Assembly: GCF_000019705.1 (NCBI RefSeq)
Contig: NC_011244.1
Span: 1-64,000 of the forward strand
Length of the DNA: 64,000 bases
Reading direction: 5' to 3'
DNA from: Borrelia recurrentis A1
GTDB taxonomy: Bacteria; Spirochaetota; Spirochaetia; Borreliales; Borreliaceae
The notes beneath the pieces are model-generated. The model saw only the letters and a program-made list of their open reading frames with translations, was not told the origin of the DNA and searched no databases. A program made the position numbers and the translations under genes. Positions 54,825 to 63,036 of this stretch are shown here, in pieces (within the stretch, counting starts at the first letter, position 1; every line of letters begins with the position of its first letter).

Positions 54825-57278
54825 TTATATATTAAATATTACACTTTCTCCATTATCACTAGTAACACCAATTAAATTCTTACTTCCCTTAGCAACATAC
54901 ATATTATGAGTTATTATCAATAATTGAACTTTTTGACCAAGTTCATTTAAAAGTGTTGAAAGTTTATTACTATTCTCAAAATCAAGAGAAGCATCAATTT
55001 CATCAAGTACACAAAATGAAGCAGGAGAATAATAATACAAAGCAAACAAAAATGCTATACTAATTAAAGAATGCTCTCCTCCAGAAAGCATTTTATTGCC
55101 TTTGACTAATTTATCCTTAAAATTTATTTTAATTTCTATTTCATCTAAATCCTTATCATAAAATAAACTTCCACTACCCTTAAATATTCGACTAAAAAAA
55201 TAAATAAAATGATCACTAATTTTATCGAAAGCATCATTAAATTTTTTATTAATTTCCCTCTTAATTCTTTTTCTAAGCTTATCTAAAGATTCTTTAGTAG
55301 CATTTAAATCGTTTATTTGTAAATTTATTTTTTCAACCTTATCCTTTATTTCATTATATTCCCTCTCAACATTAAAAAAAATATAATTATCATGCTCAAT
55401 CATACTCATTTCTTTCCGTAAAGAAGCTATCTGTACTAAATCATCTTCAAGATCAAATTTTTCCATATCCTTATTAACAAAATTAAAATCTTTTATCTCA
55501 TCCTTAATATCCAAATTAGAATGCAATAAAATATCATACTCTGCTTGCTTTTTCATGTATTCATAATAAGATGAATTTTTAAAAGCATCTAATACACTCA
55601 AAGTATTGACCTCTTTATTTCCAACTAATTCACTACCTTTTGCATCACTTAAAAACTTGTCTAAATTAACATTAATGTCACTTCGTTCCAAGTTTAATTC
55701 ATCCAGTTTTAAATTTAAATTATTAAGGCGTTCCTTAAGTTCATCCCTAGTTTCAAATAAAAATTTTAAATTACTATCAATTAATTTAATTTCATCTTCA
55801 TTTTTAAGCCTAGAAAGCTCTGTATATTCAATCTCACCCAATATCTCATTTAATTTTAATGTCTTCTCAGACACTAAACTCTCAATAGTAGTGATTTCCT
55901 TTGCAAGACTAGTCTTAGAATTATTTCTCGTAAGCAAAAATTTTCTTAAATCAACATTTTGTTCAAAAATAGGTTCAATTTTCTCTCTTAATAAATTTAA
56001 AAGTTTATCTTCCTTGACTATATATTTAAGTAAATTTTCTCTAATATTTTTAAGATATTTGATGCTTAATGTATCTTCAAACAATTTTAAAGAATTTAAA
56101 ATGTTTTTTTTAAGTTGCTCAAATTCTTCTATATTACTTTCCTTGACAATCGACAATACTAAATCAACAAGTTCAAAAAAACTCCTGGTATACCTATTTA
56201 TCTCATCAGTCAATATGAAAAAATCTTTCTTTTTACTTTGAAGGGAATTATTTAAATTCATAAGCTCTTCATTTATGCTTACTTTTACTGATTCAATCTG
56301 TGACTTATTGCCCATAAAAATATTTGCTAAATTTAATTTTCCCCTCTTATCATGTTCTAATTTTTGAATCTTAATTTCCATTGTAAGCAACTTAGATTTT
56401 AACATTTCAATTTCTTTTTTAATAAGTTCAATATTCTTAATAACATTCTTTTCTCTAAGAGAATAAAATTCTAATTTTTCCTTAATACTTTCAATAGAAA
56501 AACTACTTAAATGCAAAATATTGTCTATATCTTTAATATTTAAGCCATTCTTAAGTTTAGTTAATTCAAAGTTAAGATTAAAAAGCTTCTTCAAGCTTAA
56601 ATTTTTATCCAATACTTCTAAATCGTTCTTTAATTTTTGGTATTTATCTTTAATCAAAAAGTCATTCTTAATTTTTTCATATTTTTCATTTAATTCATCT
56701 CTCAACATCAAAAGAGAAGTCAAATTTTCTCTAGATTTCTCTAAGCTCTTATATGCCTGTTCCTCTTCAACTCTAAGCATATCTATTCCACTAGCCTCTT
56801 CTATTAGAGATTTTAAATTAATATTGCCACTTGAAGATATTCTCTCAATCTTACCCTGATTAATAAACATATAAGGAGAATTCTTAAATCTTAGCTTATT
56901 AACAAGATCCATATAATTTTTAAGATTCAAATTATCATTATTTAAAAAATATTCACTTGTACCATCTTTATAAAGCCTTCTTCTAATATAAAATTTATCT
57001 CTAAAATCACCAATAGAGAGATCTTCATTATTAAAAAAAAGAGTCACCTCAGCAAAATTAGATTCCTTAGATTTTGATACAGAAATTAAATCTGTTATAT
57101 GTTTAATTCTCAAAATACTTAAATTATCTTCACCTATACAAAAACGAATTGCATCTAGTAAATTACTTTTTCCACAACCATTTGGACCTACTATAAAATT
57201 TAAACTACTATTTAACTTTAATTCTTGCATTTTAACAAAAGACTTAAATCCTAAAAGTCCTATTTTTTCTAAAAACAA
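54825..57278 (-). CDS. smc: Chromosome segregation SMC ATPase, short form (P115-like)
   Basis: It encodes 817 aa. Walker A is GPNGCGKSNLLDAIRF near 30-45. The C-terminal head has the signature LSGGEHSLISIAFLFAL, Walker B FCVLDEIDASLDFENSN and ITHNMYVAKG. The middle is coiled coil. It is about two thirds of the usual length (about 1180), and no recognisable hinge glycines are visible. It shapes and segregates the chromosome. A TTG start at 57278 is chosen (LFLEKIGLLGFKSF, GGGAG 5 nt upstream); a GTG at 57290 has no RBS. Confidence 0.85.
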   Translation of the reverse strand: MFLEKIGLLGFKSFVKMQELKLNSSLNFIVGPNGCGKSNLLDAIRFCIGEDNLSILRIKHITDLISVSKSKESNFAEVTLFFNNEDLSIGDFRDKFYIRRRLYKDGTSEYFLNNDNLNLKNYMDLVNKLRFKNSPYMFINQGKIERISSSGNINLKSLIEEASGIDMLRVEEEQAYKSLEKSRENLTSLLMLRDELNEKYEKIKNDFLIKDKYQKLKNDLEVLDKNLSLKKLFNLNFELTKLKNGLNIKDIDNILHLSSFSIESIKEKLEFYSLREKNVIKNIELIKKEIEMLKSKLLTMEIKIQKLEHDKRGKLNLANIFMGNKSQIESVKVSINEELMNLNNSLQSKKKDFFILTDEINRYTRSFFELVDLVLSIVKESNIEEFEQLKKNILNSLKLFEDTLSIKYLKNIRENLLKYIVKEDKLLNLLREKIEPIFEQNVDLRKFLLTRNNSKTSLAKEITTIESLVSEKTLKLNEILGEIEYTELSRLKNEDEIKLIDSNLKFLFETRDELKERLNNLNLKLDELNLERSDINVNLDKFLSDAKGSELVGNKEVNTLSVLDAFKNSSYYEYMKKQAEYDILLHSNLDIKDEIKDFNFVNKDMEKFDLEDDLVQIASLRKEMSMIEHDNYIFFNVEREYNEIKDKVEKINLQINDLNATKESLDKLRKRIKREINKKFNDAFDKISDHFIYFFSRIFKGSGSLFYDKDLDEIEIKINFKDKLVKGNKMLSGGEHSLISIAFLFALYYYSPASFCVLDEIDASLDFENSNKLSTLLNELGQKVQLLIITHNMYVAKGSKNLIGVTSDNGESVIFNI

Positions 57279-57347
57279 AACTACTCCCACTTAAATTATA
57301 AACAATATTAATTTACTAAACATAATTCTGTATTATAATAAATAGTT

Positions 57348-57893
57348 ATGATTTGTGGAATTGATGAGGTTGGAAGAGGGTGTATCTTTGGCCCAGTCTT
57401 AAGTGCAGCTGTTATTTTTAAAACTAAACCCAACTTTTTAAATGAACTAGATGATTCAAAAAAACTTACCAAAACAAAAAGAGAATATCTCTCATCATTA
57501 ATACTAGAAAATGCATATTATGCGTTTGCAGATATATCCAATGAAATTATTGACAAAATTAATATTCATAATGCTTCACTCCTTGCAATGCAAATCGCAT
57601 ATCAAAAATTAAATATAGAATGCAACCTAGTACTTGTAGATGGAAAATTTATCCCCAAAATACAGGCTAAACAAATTAGAGCAATAATTAAAGGGGATTC
57701 TATGATTGATGAAATAAAAGCAGCATCAATTATTGCAAAAGTACAAAGAGATAAATTGATGGTTGAATATGATAAAATTTATCCCCTATATGGACTTAAA
57801 AAAAACAAAGGATATCCAACAAAAGAACACAAAGATGCAATCAAAAAACACGGAATACTAAGCCTTCACAGAAAGAGCTTTCGATTAATTTAA
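57348..57893 (+). CDS. rnhB: Ribonuclease HII
   Basis: It encodes 181 aa. GIDEVGRGCIFGPVLSAAVI near the start contains the acidic pair D6/E7. VLVDGKF near 98 gives the third Asp, and IKGDSMIDEIKAASIIAKV with KGYPTKEHKDAIKKHG are RNase HII-specific. It removes ribonucleotides and RNA primers from DNA. TATAAT at 57334-57339 ends 8 nt before the ATG with no RBS, which suggests a leaderless mRNA. It is divergent from smc. Confidence 0.9.
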   Translation: MICGIDEVGRGCIFGPVLSAAVIFKTKPNFLNELDDSKKLTKTKREYLSSLILENAYYAFADISNEIIDKINIHNASLLAMQIAYQKLNIECNLVLVDGKFIPKIQAKQIRAIIKGDSMIDEIKAASIIAKVQRDKLMVEYDKIYPLYGLKKNKGYPTKEHKDAIKKHGILSLHRKSFRLI

Positions 57894-57973
57894 ATATCAA
57901 TTAATATAAACTGTAATTATGTCCATGACTAGGACTAAATCATCCTCAGAAAGGATCATGCTTATGAAACACT

Positions 57974-58255
57974 CTAGGATCTACGATCATTATGATATTC
58001 TCCTTTTTTAACTAAATTTCCAGTAACCTTTTTCTTAATTACAGAAATTGCTTTCAATAAATTTGATTCAAATTCGTCAATATTTTCTTCATAAACAAAA
58101 ACTGAATGTCTCTCAAAATCTCCATTAACATTTCTCTTACTCTCTACAATATTTAGAAAATAATCACCTTTTCTATTTTCTTTAACATTAAAGAAATAAG
58201 TCCTATCTGAATTTGTAAACAATTTATCAGAATATACTTCCCCTCTCTCGCCCAT
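57974..58255 (-). CDS. bpuR: PUR-domain nucleic-acid-binding regulator BpuR
   Basis: It encodes 93 aa: a single PUR-alpha-like domain, [20 protein letters not shown] then [40 protein letters not shown] and a basic end. I recall the B. burgdorferi ortholog binding DNA and RNA and affecting expression of several transcripts including its own. The frame opens at GTG 58267, but ATG 58255 with GGAGG 6 nt upstream is the natural start. It stands alone between rnhB (convergent) and the tRNA gene (divergent). Confidence 0.85.
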   Translation of the reverse strand: MGERGEVYSDKLFTNSDRTYFFNVKENRKGDYFLNIVESKRNVNGDFERHSVFVYEENIDEFESNLLKAISVIKKKVTGNLVKKGEYHNDRRS

Positions 58256-58361
58256 TAAGTCCTCCACACAAAAATCCTTTATATATTAGCTTATACAAAA
58301 GTTAACATAATTGTACTTACTAAACAAAAAAAATACTAGCCGAAATTAACAATAAAATCAA

Positions 58362-58390
58362 TTGACATAAAATGAATTTTTTTATAGAAT
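58362..58390 (+). promoter_or_regulatory. Strong sigma-70-type promoter for tRNA-Gly
   Basis: TTGACA (58362-58367), a 17-nt spacer, TAGAAT (58385-58390). Transcription would begin near 58397, about 10 nt before the tRNA. It is the best consensus promoter I see in the window. Confidence 0.75.
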
Positions 58391-58406
58391 CAACTTTGTT
58401 ATCTGT

Positions 58407-58478
58407 GCGTCCTTCGTATAATGGCTATTACCTTAGCCTTCCAAGCTAATGATGTCGGTTCGATTCCGATAGGACGCT
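58407..58478 (+). tRNA. tRNA-Gly(UCC)
   Basis: The cloverleaf is clear: acceptor gcgtcct (58407-58413) pairs with aggacgc (58471-58477), discriminator t. The anticodon stem ttagc/gctaa frames the loop cttccaa, so the anticodon is TCC. The T-arm is gtcgg ttcgatt ccgat. CCA is not encoded. A strong promoter lies just upstream. Confidence 0.95.
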
Positions 58479-58513
58479 TCTTAAAAAGCTAATAACCTGA
58501 AATGTAAAAAAAT

Positions 58514-58873
58514 TGGAGATGGCGGGAATTGAACCCGCGTCCTAAAAATAATATCATAAATATTTACAAGCTTAGCTAATTTTTAGAAAAAGCAATAAGG
58601 CTTGGAAAACAAGCAAACCACCAAATTACTCTCAAGTTTAAAGGTCCCTAAAAATCAACTTGAAACATTTTTAGGCATACTTTGATGTCTTAAAGAGTAT
58701 AAGTTGAACCTCAAAGCAAAATCCAACAAAACTCTCTGCTAAATTAAGCAGCCATTACAAGATCTGAACTTGTAAAGTTATTATTTTTTGCATTTATTAA
58801 AGAAGTTTTAAGAGATTCCCTCTGCTTGCCATTTATGCTACTAAAGTTCTTAGTCAAATCCAAAAACATCCCC
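58514..58873 (-). ncRNA. ssrA: Transfer-messenger RNA (tmRNA)
   Basis: The 5' end ggggatgtttttggatttga (58873 down) pairs with the 3' end catctcc-a plus encoded CCA (58514-58516). The T-arm is gcggg ttcaatt cccgc. The internal message reads AKNNNFTSSDLVMAA and then TAA (end at about 58748), the peptide tag that marks stalled proteins for degradation. About 360 nt. It works with SmpB (42875-43324). A minus-strand TATACT at 58895-58900 is a possible -10. Confidence 0.95.
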
Positions 58874-59016
58874 TCTAAATAATCTTTTAAGGATAGTATA
58901 ACACAAATAAATAAAAAAAGGAAAAACAAACTAATTTACAAAACAACACTTAAAAGCTTATAATTACTTTAATACATTAATAGATATTAAAATGATAAAT
59001 GATTCAAGGAGATTTT

Positions 59017-59709
59017 TTGAATAACGAAATGCTATGGTGCATCATGTTAATTTGTACTTATTCAATTTTAATTATTACGTACAATTTTTTTGGACAAAAA
59101 GGCTTACTAGCATGGCTAGTATCATCCGTCATTATTGCAAACATTCAAGTTTTAAAGCAAATTACAATATTTGGATTACATGCAACACTGGGCAATATTA
59201 TTTATGCATCATCATATGTTGCAACAGATATTTTATCAGAAATTCATGGTCATAAAAATTCAAAAAAAGCAGTTTATATTGGATTTATAAGTTTTATAGC
59301 ATTTGCATTTATTACAAATATCCAACTTTATTTTTCAACAAATAATTCTGACATATACTTAGAAAATTTAGAAAATATTTTCTCTTCAATTCCAATTTTA
59401 TTAATCGCATCAATTATCGCATACATAATATCTCAATTAAACGATATATACCTATTTCGTTTCATTAAAGAAAAATTCCCAAAATTCTTGTTTATAAGAA
59501 GCAATGGATCAACATTAGTAAGTGAATTTATAGATACGATAATTTTTGTAAGCATTGCAACATACTTTAATATATTTCCAAAAGAAGCCTATCTTAATAT
59601 AATAATATCCACATATTTTATTAAAGGAATCGCAGGCATCATGGGCACTCCATTTATTTACATTGCAAAATACATATATCAGAATAAAAAAATCCAAATT
59701 AATGAGTAA
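59017..59709 (+). CDS. YhhQ/VUT family queuosine-precursor transporter
   Basis: It encodes 230 aa with about six membrane helices. VIIANIQVLKQITIFGLHAT, then GNIIYASSYVATDILSEIHG and KNSKKAVYIGF, is the VUT_1/YhhQ signature (family DUF165). SEFIDTIIFVSIATYF is the second conserved part. Characterised members import queuosine precursors. TTG 59017 with AAGGAG 5 nt upstream is preferred to ATG 58999, which has no RBS and would contain that RBS in its coding part. It fits with queA in this window. Confidence 0.8.
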   Translation: MNNEMLWCIMLICTYSILIITYNFFGQKGLLAWLVSSVIIANIQVLKQITIFGLHATLGNIIYASSYVATDILSEIHGHKNSKKAVYIGFISFIAFAFITNIQLYFSTNNSDIYLENLENIFSSIPILLIASIIAYIISQLNDIYLFRFIKEKFPKFLFIRSNGSTLVSEFIDTIIFVSIATYFNIFPKEAYLNIIISTYFIKGIAGIMGTPFIYIAKYIYQNKKIQINE

Positions 59710-59753
59710 ATATACATTCAATTATCACTTAATAATTTGTTATAATTAGCAAC

Positions 59754-60449
59754 ATGATAAACATAATTTTATGGACAATTCTAATAACATTTGTATACTC
59801 ACAATTAACATTATTATACTACCTATTCGGCAAATCGGGACTTTTTTGTTTTAACATAATAATGAATATACTCTCAAATCTCATTATATTAAAAAAAGTG
59901 ACTATATTCGAACAACAAATTAGTCTATCAGGCATAACCTTTCTATCAACACTTTGTTCGCTAAATTTAATTACAGAAAAATATAATGAAAAATCAGCTA
60001 TAGAGTCAATAACATTAAATATGCTCTCACATATCACTTTTGTAATAATGATGCATTTCACACTCTATTTTCACCAAAATGAATTTGATACTTCCAATAT
60101 ACACTTAAAAGTATTGTTCTACAATGCTTCTTATATTTCAATAATTTTCACTGGAACATATATCATATTTTTATCTAACTATGTGAACATAAAAGTATAT
60201 TCTATGCTACAAAAAAATAATATAAACAGCAAATGGATCAGTCATAATGTATCAAGATTCTGCTCTTCTTGTATAGCCTATATGCTAGCAAATATTTCAA
60301 TGTATATAATAGAACAATTATATCCTGGAAATAACATTAATATGGTAAAAAGTTCATGGATCTTTACCATTGCAATAATGATAATTGATACCTTTATATA
60401 TTGTTTCCTAAACAAACTAAAAATTAGAAAAACTGCAATTTCTCAATGA
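59754..60449 (+). CDS. Divergent YhhQ/VUT-like membrane protein, tandem paralog
   Basis: It encodes 231 aa with about six membrane helices. NILSNLIILKKVTIFEQQIS, LSGITFLSTLCSLNLITEKY and NEKSAIESI align in order with the conserved part of the upstream gene, but DILSEIHG is changed to NLITEKYN. It is probably an old tandem duplication with altered specificity. TATAAT (59741-59746) ends 7 nt before the ATG, with no RBS. Its end overlaps the convergent methyltransferase gene by 26 nt. Confidence 0.65.
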   Translation: MINIILWTILITFVYSQLTLLYYLFGKSGLFCFNIIMNILSNLIILKKVTIFEQQISLSGITFLSTLCSLNLITEKYNEKSAIESITLNMLSHITFVIMMHFTLYFHQNEFDTSNIHLKVLFYNASYISIIFTGTYIIFLSNYVNIKVYSMLQKNNINSKWISHNVSRFCSSCIAYMLANISMYIIEQLYPGNNINMVKSSWIFTIAIMIIDTFIYCFLNKLKIRKTAISQ

Positions 60450-61080
60450 CTTTATACCTTTTTATAATTTTCCTATAATATTCAAGCTTTAAGTTTAACT
60501 TTTCATCTTCATTGAGCAAATAATCAATAGAACTACTTCTTAAACGATTAATTAAAGAATAAAAGACTATAGCTACAGCTACAGAGAGATTATAACTTTG
60601 TGTAAATCCATACATTGGTATTTTTAAATGCAAATCAGCATTTTGCAAAATTGTATGGCTAAGTCCCGTTAACTCTGTTCCAAAAAATACTGCCATTTTA
60701 GTATCAATTGGAAAATCTTCAAGAGATATGGCTTCATTATCTAATGATGTAGCTACTATTTTATACCCATTAGCTTTTAAATGTTCAAATGCAACTTTTA
60801 CACATTTATATTTATTAATACCTATCCACTTTGAAGCTCCAAGAACAACACCTGGATTTAAAGTATACTTATTATTAGTCTCAATAATATGAATATTACT
60901 AAGTCCTAAAATCTCAATTGTACGCATTGTAGCACTTGCATTTTGAGATTGAAAAATATCTTCAAGTACAAGTGTCAAATAATTCGTACGATTATTTAAT
61001 ACTTCATCTATTCTCTCTCGTCTTCTTCGAGTTATAAATTCAGCCAATATTTCTATTCTTTTCAATGTATCACTGACCAT
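60424..61080 (-). CDS. SpoU/TrmH-family RNA 2'-O-methyltransferase
   Basis: It encodes 218 aa. SPOUT motifs: SQNASATMRTIEILGLSNIH (motif 1), AVFFGTELTGLS (motif 2) and IPMYGFTQSYNLSVAVAIVF (motif 3). The basic N-terminal ITRRRRERIDEVLNNR and length match TrmH, which methylates G18 of tRNA, rather than rRNA enzymes with extra domains. The target is inferred. It is convergent with the VUT paralog and divergent from ung. Confidence 0.85.
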   Translation of the reverse strand: MVSDTLKRIEILAEFITRRRRERIDEVLNNRTNYLTLVLEDIFQSQNASATMRTIEILGLSNIHIIETNNKYTLNPGVVLGASKWIGINKYKCVKVAFEHLKANGYKIVATSLDNEAISLEDFPIDTKMAVFFGTELTGLSHTILQNADLHLKIPMYGFTQSYNLSVAVAIVFYSLINRLRSSSIDYLLNEDEKLNLKLEYYRKIIKRYKVIEKLQFF

Positions 61081-61173
61081 AACATATTATTTTAAATAAA
61101 AAACCAATAAAATCAAATTAAAATATTAAATTAAAATATTACAAAATCATTAATTTTCTATATAATATTAAAT

Positions 61174-61845
61174 GTGGAAGTAAAAATTGAAGAATCTTGG
61201 AAAGAAATGTTAAAAAGTGAATTTTGCAAAGGATACTTTAAAAGACTTGTAAGTTTCATAAAAAATGAGTATAAAACTAAAAAGGATAAAATATTTCCAC
61301 CACCAAGATTAATATTTAATGCATTTGATACCTTACCATTTAAAGATATTAAAGTAGTGATACTTGGACAAGATCCATACCACGGAAAAGGACAAGCCAA
61401 TGGTTTGGCATTTTCTGTTAATTCAGACATCAAGATACCTCCATCATTACAAAATATTTTTAAAGAAATAGAGAGAAGTTTAAAAATAAAAACTATTCCA
61501 AATGGAGATTTAACACGATGGGCAGAACAGGGAACGTTTTTGCTAAATTCAATATTAACAGTAGAGGAAGGTCGCCCATCATCTCATAAGGACATTGGTT
61601 GGAAAATTTTTACAAACGAAGTAATAAAAATTATCTCAAAAAATTTAAATAATGTTGTATTTATGTTATGGGGTAATTTTGCAAAGGGAAAAAAAAAATT
61701 AATAGATACATCAAAACATTTAATTCTTGAAACAAGCCACCCCTCTCCTTATTCTGCACACAACGGATTTTTAGGTTCAAACCACTTTAGTAAAACTTTA
61801 AGATACCTACAAGAACACAATAAAACCACAATCAATTTTCAATAA
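61174..61845 (+). CDS. ung: Uracil-DNA glycosylase
   Basis: It encodes 223 aa of family 1. [20 protein letters not shown] carries the catalytic Asp67, [19 protein letters not shown] and [13 protein letters not shown] follow, and [13 protein letters not shown] near 187-199 has the catalytic His. It removes uracil from DNA. The start is GTG at 61174. TATAAT (61161-61166) lies only 7 nt upstream and there is no RBS, so the transcript is probably leaderless. Confidence 0.92.
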
Positions 61846-61902
61846 ATCAATTTGCATAATAAGCCATGTCTTTAAACAGTATATACAAGTTATTTAAATT
61901 TA

Positions 61903-62259
61903 TTATCTATCTTCTTGATTTTCTTTATTTAAAGCATCATCTTCATTATTTTTATTTTCATCATCATTCCAAAAAGTTGAACTCTTCTCATCAACCTTAA
62001 CATTTCTCAACAAATCACTATCAACTCGTTTGGTATTAATAAAAGATAATGCAATTACAAAAACAAAAAAAAGAGTAATAAAAAATGCTGTAATTTTTAT
62101 TGCAACACTTGAAGATCTTGCCCCAAAAATAGAAGAACTTCCACCTCCAAACACTCCTCCAATGCCATCGCCTTGCTCATCTTGAAACAATACTAACAAA
62201 ATAATCATAAATGAAATAATAACAAAAAAGATAAATACCAAAAACCTAACTAACTCCAA
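61903..62259 (-). CDS. secG: Sec translocon subunit SecG
   Basis: It encodes 118 aa. Two membrane helices (FLVFIFFVIISFMIILLVLF and ITAFFITLFFVFVIALSFIN) flank the Gly/Ser-rich loop GDGIGGVFGGGSSSIFGA, the SecG pattern. It ends in a long acidic Asn/Glu/Asp tail (DDENKNNEDDALNKENQEDR) not usual in SecG. TTG 62259 is taken as start because AGAGG lies 6 nt upstream; TTG 62265 would touch that box. It follows tpiA by a few bases in one unit with pgk. Confidence 0.85.
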   Translation of the reverse strand: MELVRFLVFIFFVIISFMIILLVLFQDEQGDGIGGVFGGGSSSIFGARSSSVAIKITAFFITLFFVFVIALSFINTKRVDSDLLRNVKVDEKSSTFWNDDENKNNEDDALNKENQEDR

Positions 62260-62270
62260 AATCAACCTCT

Positions 62271-63035
62271 CTACTTCGATATTTTATTAATTATCTTTAA
62301 AAACGAATCTGCTTTTAAAGATGAACCACCAATTAATGCTCCATCAATATCGTTTTCACCCATTAAACCTTCCACATTGTCAACATTAACAGAACCACCA
62401 TATTGAATAATAATATTATCTGCTGCGGACTTTGAATATAACGATTGAATTTCAAGTCTAATTGCCTTATGAACTTCTTGTGCTTCTTCTTTTGTTGCTG
62501 TCTTTCCTGTCCCAATTGCCCATACAGGTTCATAAGCTAAAATTATTCTCTGAAGATCAGATTCATATACAGATGCTAATCCATTTCTAACCTGATTCAA
62601 AACTACATCTAAAGTTTTACCTTTTTCTCTCTCTTCAAGAGTTTCTCCAACACAGAGAATTAAATATTTAAATGGATGTTTAAGACCTGTAAGAACTTTC
62701 TTATTTATAATTTCATCATTTTCGCCAAGATATGTTCTACATTCAGAATGTCCAAGTATTACGTAATCAACCCCAAATTCCAAAAGCATAGAAGGCGCAA
62801 TTTCACTTGTTCTAGCTCCGCTATTCTCATAAGACATATTTTGAGCACCAAGAAGAACATTGGTTCCTTTAGTTACTCTACAAACTTTACAAAGGGACGT
62901 AAATGTAGGTGTTACCATAACAACCACATTATTATTAATATTGTATACACCATCTACAATCTGCTTAGCAACATCTGCGGCCTCTACACTTGTATAATGC
63001 ATTTTCCAATTTCCTGCTAAGAAAACCTTTCTCAT
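62271..63035 (-). CDS. tpiA: Triosephosphate isomerase
   Basis: It encodes 254 aa. [20 protein letters not shown] holds the substrate Lys, [15 protein letters not shown] the catalytic His near 96, [20 protein letters not shown] the catalytic Glu near 167, and [19 protein letters not shown] the phosphate loop. It interconverts dihydroxyacetone phosphate and glyceraldehyde-3-phosphate. It starts 2 nt after pgk, so the glycolytic genes and secG form one operon. Confidence 0.95.
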   Translation of the reverse strand: MRKVFLAGNWKMHYTSVEAADVAKQIVDGVYNINNNVVVMVTPTFTSLCKVCRVTKGTNVLLGAQNMSYENSGARTSEIAPSMLLEFGVDYVILGHSECRTYLGENDEIINKKVLTGLKHPFKYLILCVGETLEEREKGKTLDVVLNQVRNGLASVYESDLQRIILAYEPVWAIGTGKTATKEEAQEVHKAIRLEIQSLYSKSAADNIIIQYGGSVNVDNVEGLMGENDIDGALIGGSSLKADSFLKIINKISK

Positions 63036-63036
63036 C

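Noticed and set aside
55606-56241. 211-codon plus-strand frame inside smc
   Set aside because: It is Ser/Leu/Phe-rich antisense of the Lys/Glu/Leu-rich coiled coil, which commonly produces long open antisense frames.
57920-57975. Small inverted repeat (atcct/aggat) between rnhB and bpuR
   Set aside because: The stem is only 5 bp and not followed by a T-run; it is too weak to call a terminator or operator.
58744-58929. 61-codon minus-strand frame with a hydrophobic start ending in the tag peptide
   Set aside because: It is the tmRNA gene and its upstream region; only the tag part is translated.
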